DNA of 64,000 bases, taken from contig CAYYTK010000016.1 in assembly GCA_964474695.1 (NCBI GenBank), positions 30,991 to 94,990 of the forward strand, read 5' to 3'. The notes below the pieces were generated by a model that was not told where the DNA came from, did no database searches, and worked only from the letters and a program-made list of their open reading frames with translations. Shown here piece by piece: positions 63,301 to 64,000 of the stretch; the first letter of the stretch is position 1; every line of letters starts with the position of its first letter. The position numbers were made by a program, and so were the translations under genes. The stretch is from DAOUBP01 sp964474695 (GTDB lineage: Bacteria > Chloroflexota > Anaerolineae > CG2-30-64-16).

Positions 63301-64000
63301 ACCAGCTCCAGCGGCGACAGCGAGACGGTCACGCTGACGGAGACCGGTGTGAACACCGGCGTCTTCACCAACTGTATCACGGCCAGTGCCACGGTCGTGG
63401 GCACCCCGAACAACGGCACGCTCTATGCGCCGCAGGGCGCCGCGCTCCACGTGAGCTACACCGACCCGACCGATGCCAGCGATACATCGAGCGATGACGC
63501 CGTGGTCACCACCAACACCCCGGCCGTGACCATCAACAAGGTGCGGATCGCGCCACAGGATGGCGTGGCTGTGATCGGCGAGACGGTGCGCTTCGACGTG
63601 GTGGTGGGCAATCCGGGCACGACGTCGCTGACGACCGTGTCGGTCACCGACAGCTTCCCGTCGGCGTGTCTCAGCTACCAGGCGGCCAGCATCACGCCGT
63701 CTACGGTGGGCGCCTCGACCCTGACGTGGAACAACATCGGGCCGATCGCGGTCGGCGGCAGCCAGACGATCAGCCTCTACTTCACTGCGAGCGCAATCTG
63801 CGATCTGGCGACCAACACCGTGCAGGCCAGCGGCGTGGACCAGTACAGCCAGTCCGTTTCGGCCGGCCCGGTGAGCGCCCAGGTCATCACGACCGACCCA
63901 TCCGTGACGGTGACCAAGACGCTGCTCAACCCCGTGTCCGGCACTGCGACGGTCAGCGAGACCGTCACGTTCCAGATTGACATCACCAACAACGGCTCCA
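57301..64000 (+). CDS. Giant secreted surface protein, IgGFc-binding-like head, DUF11 domains and tandem repeats (3' end outside window)
   Basis: The frame from ATG 57301 is open to the window end (at least 2,233 residues). GGAAGGTGAG precedes the ATG. A long Arg-rich signal peptide has the core LLGIATILSLLVSLFP. Residues 70-560 resemble the N-terminal domain of IgGFc-binding proteins (MASQDGTTVNIDKNGDG, ITSNKPIQAHLLTGDIGSSY). DUF11-type modules follow (VVVDKEVALAVDVNSNGLVE; later PAVTINKVRIAPQDG and DPSVTVTKTLLNP). Repeats of PETVTVEVQDPTTGDRET type with GVNTGVFRGS occur twice. A 17-residue repeat (876-933) and three nearly identical 196-residue repeats (1133-1713) follow. No obvious anchor is reached inside the window. 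The likely role is adhesion or a surface layer. Confidence 0.88.
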   Translation, partial: MPNSNILRRGARRDQIARRRMTLLGIATILSLLVSLFPQVAGQPMPTASAHNPQNKLSAASSAPASQALMAPQAPDAGPTPIQFFFLPLPEDQVMAAFKIITPTTGTAMTSVTSIAVPANNTVIYYDQWEDGYELDVTNPAKTTTLIWGDGNASNGDVCSLASPSSVKPATLCIAPDTLKAGAVIILRNDVPMPRNSANLFYDARDKVSATKVVTMVRSVWYANSNPGTMLADASEAYDTSRWGVDYRLPIGEDLNTLSTYMFEYVSLVLMASQDGTTVNIDKNGDGTTDVTTTLNQGGVYQVSSATVGDLTSNARITSNKPIQAHLLTGDIGSSYEQRWFTLLPTVDAGSSYYTPVTTVSTSYPSAVFVYNPDQTTAITVNYQTQAGSGSFSVAAKGVHRFAMPSLSGAHFYTTGAPFMAVGAMDTTTNSGATTQNQTYDWGYSLIPETSLTTRFVVGWAPGTGDLPPAADGSPVWVIATQATTIYVDYDGDPATGANTAPNGAKYDVSYAVAAFESKRIYDPDNDQTGMRVFTADGTLIAGAWGEDPTTAQPGSPYLDVGYTIPPLPEVVVDKEVALAVDVNSNGLVEPGDTLEYTISAKNVGVVVMLGVIVMDELATNTAYAAGSTILNGSAVPDDTSGTPYPLDGSGYNIGNIALGATSVLKFRVTANSMPPTYTTIVNTGAVQTDYDTYTVRVETPVNPPAITSCSMNFTDSGGATVSLYLENGTVYVQVNDGDRNTNASVAETVTVEVQDPTTGDRETVTLTETGVNTGVFRGSRPSSATGGQAVNDGTLYARGGDTITADYTDPVYGDTCNASATITVPSQAKILYLDTDGTDNDASGDLDRVDPVATGDTTTSTSTVLQTTTATTPAVDNTANATNAAAVATIAVDNTANATNAAAVATIAVDNSASAVNAAAATSLAVDNTSEGVLSNAASANISHTTGTGTNRLMLVGVSCQQPGASVTALTYAGVSLTKVGSLSNSSQSRVEIWRLTNPATGTNSLLLQNSQSDNCVVGVTTFTGVDLTTPLGTFVSAQGSSTTASVTASSATGQLVFGAVAFNNADADLTPGASQTEYWDNTVNSSIAGAGGTKAGASSVAVSWTSTSASWTIGAVPIRPSTSGGGTTGVTISGFTTGAGTNRLMLVGVSIDLSSSSAAVSSVTYGAQSLTLVGAATNTSNERVELWQLLSPTLGSANVVVTMNGQLHNGIVAGVTTFTGVDQTTPLGTFVSATGSSTAPSVTATSASGELVFAAVAAGQGVVYSAVGAGQTSRWNVTDSADIAGAGSTEAGAASVVMSWTSNSVPWAIGAVPIRPSGFASTTAGVTISSFTTGSGTNRLMLVGVSIDLNSASAAVSSVTYGAQSLTLVGAATNTSNERVELWQLLSPTLGSANVVVTMNGQLHNGIVAGVTTFTGVDQTTPLGTFVSATGSSTAPSVTATSASGELVFAAVAAGQGVVYSAVGAGQTSRWNVTDSADIAGAGSTEAGAASVVMSWTSNSVPWAIGAVPIRPSGFASTTAGVTISSFTTGSGTNRLMLVGVSIDLNSASAAVSSVTYGAQSLTLVGAATNTSNERVELWQLLSPTLGSANVVVTMNGQLHNGIVAGVTTFTGVDQTTPLGTFVSATGSSTAPSVTATSASGELVFAAVAAGQGVVYSAVGAGQTSRWNVTDSADIAGAGSTEAGAASVVMSWTSTSVPWAIAAVPIKSSGVSGTIPAVFTQTPAMASDFIVSAGTISASTWVSVTGTLNTADLTAQLKYGATTFATLTNPTATLISGSIYRLDWSGALASATTVPAGQAVALTVTNAGTFPMQVLYDSSTYPSKVSLPTNTVIDLTSLQVYDASYPGGNLVLSPYPGQTVYVRVTATDPFGAADITSVNLTLAGTPVTLNDTYVVASTAGSKTYEYAWTTPGVEAACPVNAVVNEGYETGGAAINDTASLPLECDFQDTGTPSTTEFTTGNNGTGADTYSPNEQVCVRVTDGDQNQDPAVVETVTAVITSSSGDSETVTLTETGVNTGVFTNCITASATVVGTPNNGTLYAPQGAALHVSYTDPTDASDTSSDDAVVTTNTPAVTINKVRIAPQDGVAVIGETVRFDVVVGNPGTTSLTTVSVTDSFPSACLSYQAASITPSTVGASTLTWNNIGPIAVGGSQTISLYFTASAICDLATNTVQASGVDQYSQSVSAGPVSAQVITTDPSVTVTKTLLNPVSGTATVSETVTFQIDITNNGS
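59926..60099 (+). repeat. 51-bp tandem repeat inside the second giant gene
   Basis: Three units begin at 59926, 59977 and 60028, with a partial fourth at 60079. Each encodes VDNTANATNAAAVATIA or a variant (17 residues). The first two differ by little at the DNA level; the third has diverged (VDNSASAVNAAAATSLA). Confidence 0.85.
60696..62440 (+). repeat. 588-bp near-identical tandem repeats inside the second giant gene
   Basis: Units start at 60696, 61284 and 61872, exactly 588 bp (196 residues) apart, and are almost identical over most of their length. Each encodes a domain from TISSFTTGSGTNRLMLVGVS to WTSNSVPWAIGAVPI. A more diverged copy lies just before (about 60123-60672). The identity indicates recent amplification or gene conversion. 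Confidence 0.9.

Overview
The window is GC-rich bacterial DNA, densely coding. Gene content points to the phylum Chloroflexota, probably an Anaerolineae- or Caldilineae-like lineage. The reasons are very large secreted multidomain proteins ending in an aromatic-LPLV motif, XRE-TPR regulators, tandem PII/DarA-like proteins, and dispersed simple repeats of kinds I associate with this phylum. This placement is inference; no rRNA or tRNA gene was seen.

Layout. (1) 1-5995, minus strand: a signalling cluster transcribed right to left, with a GAF-PAS histidine kinase, an OmpR-type regulator, an M29-type aminopeptidase, a single-domain receiver, and a universal-stress-protein/glucosyl-3-phosphoglycerate-synthase-like fusion that runs off the left edge. 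Several genes overlap by a few bases. (2) 6149-10715, plus strand: an asparagine-synthetase-like protein lacking the glutaminase Cys, a double DarA-like (c-di-AMP receptor family) protein, a PII-like protein, a Ca2+/Na+:cation antiporter, a four-helix holin-like membrane protein and YjbQ. Decayed remnants of an opine-dehydrogenase-like gene and an SNF/NSS transporter lie between them. (3) 10882-14046: a methionine-synthase-activation-like protein (minus), then a membrane glycosyltransferase and a sugar epimerase (plus). (4) 14283-47009, minus strand: a VWA lipoprotein, a 7TM histidine kinase, a LuxR-type regulator, a degenerate receiver, and a single 28.2-kb gene for a 9,415-residue surface protein. 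That protein carries TSP3-like, LamG-like, TolB-like, 21 CARDB, LVIVD-like and P-domain modules. (5) 47222-57062, plus strand: an XRE-TPR regulator, two paralogous multi-sensor kinases, an OmpR-type regulator and another degenerate receiver. Simple repeats fill the gaps. (6) 57301-64000, plus strand: the 5' part of a second giant secreted protein with an IgGFc-binding-like head, DUF11-like domains and a 588-bp tandem repeat array.

The most striking arrangement is that each giant surface-protein gene is preceded directly by a small receiver-like protein with a degraded phosphorylation site, and behind that by histidine kinases and response regulators. The first such pair shares an ATGA stop/start overlap and appears to be expressed from a near-leaderless promoter. 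This looks like a repeated module in which signal transduction controls giant exoproteins.
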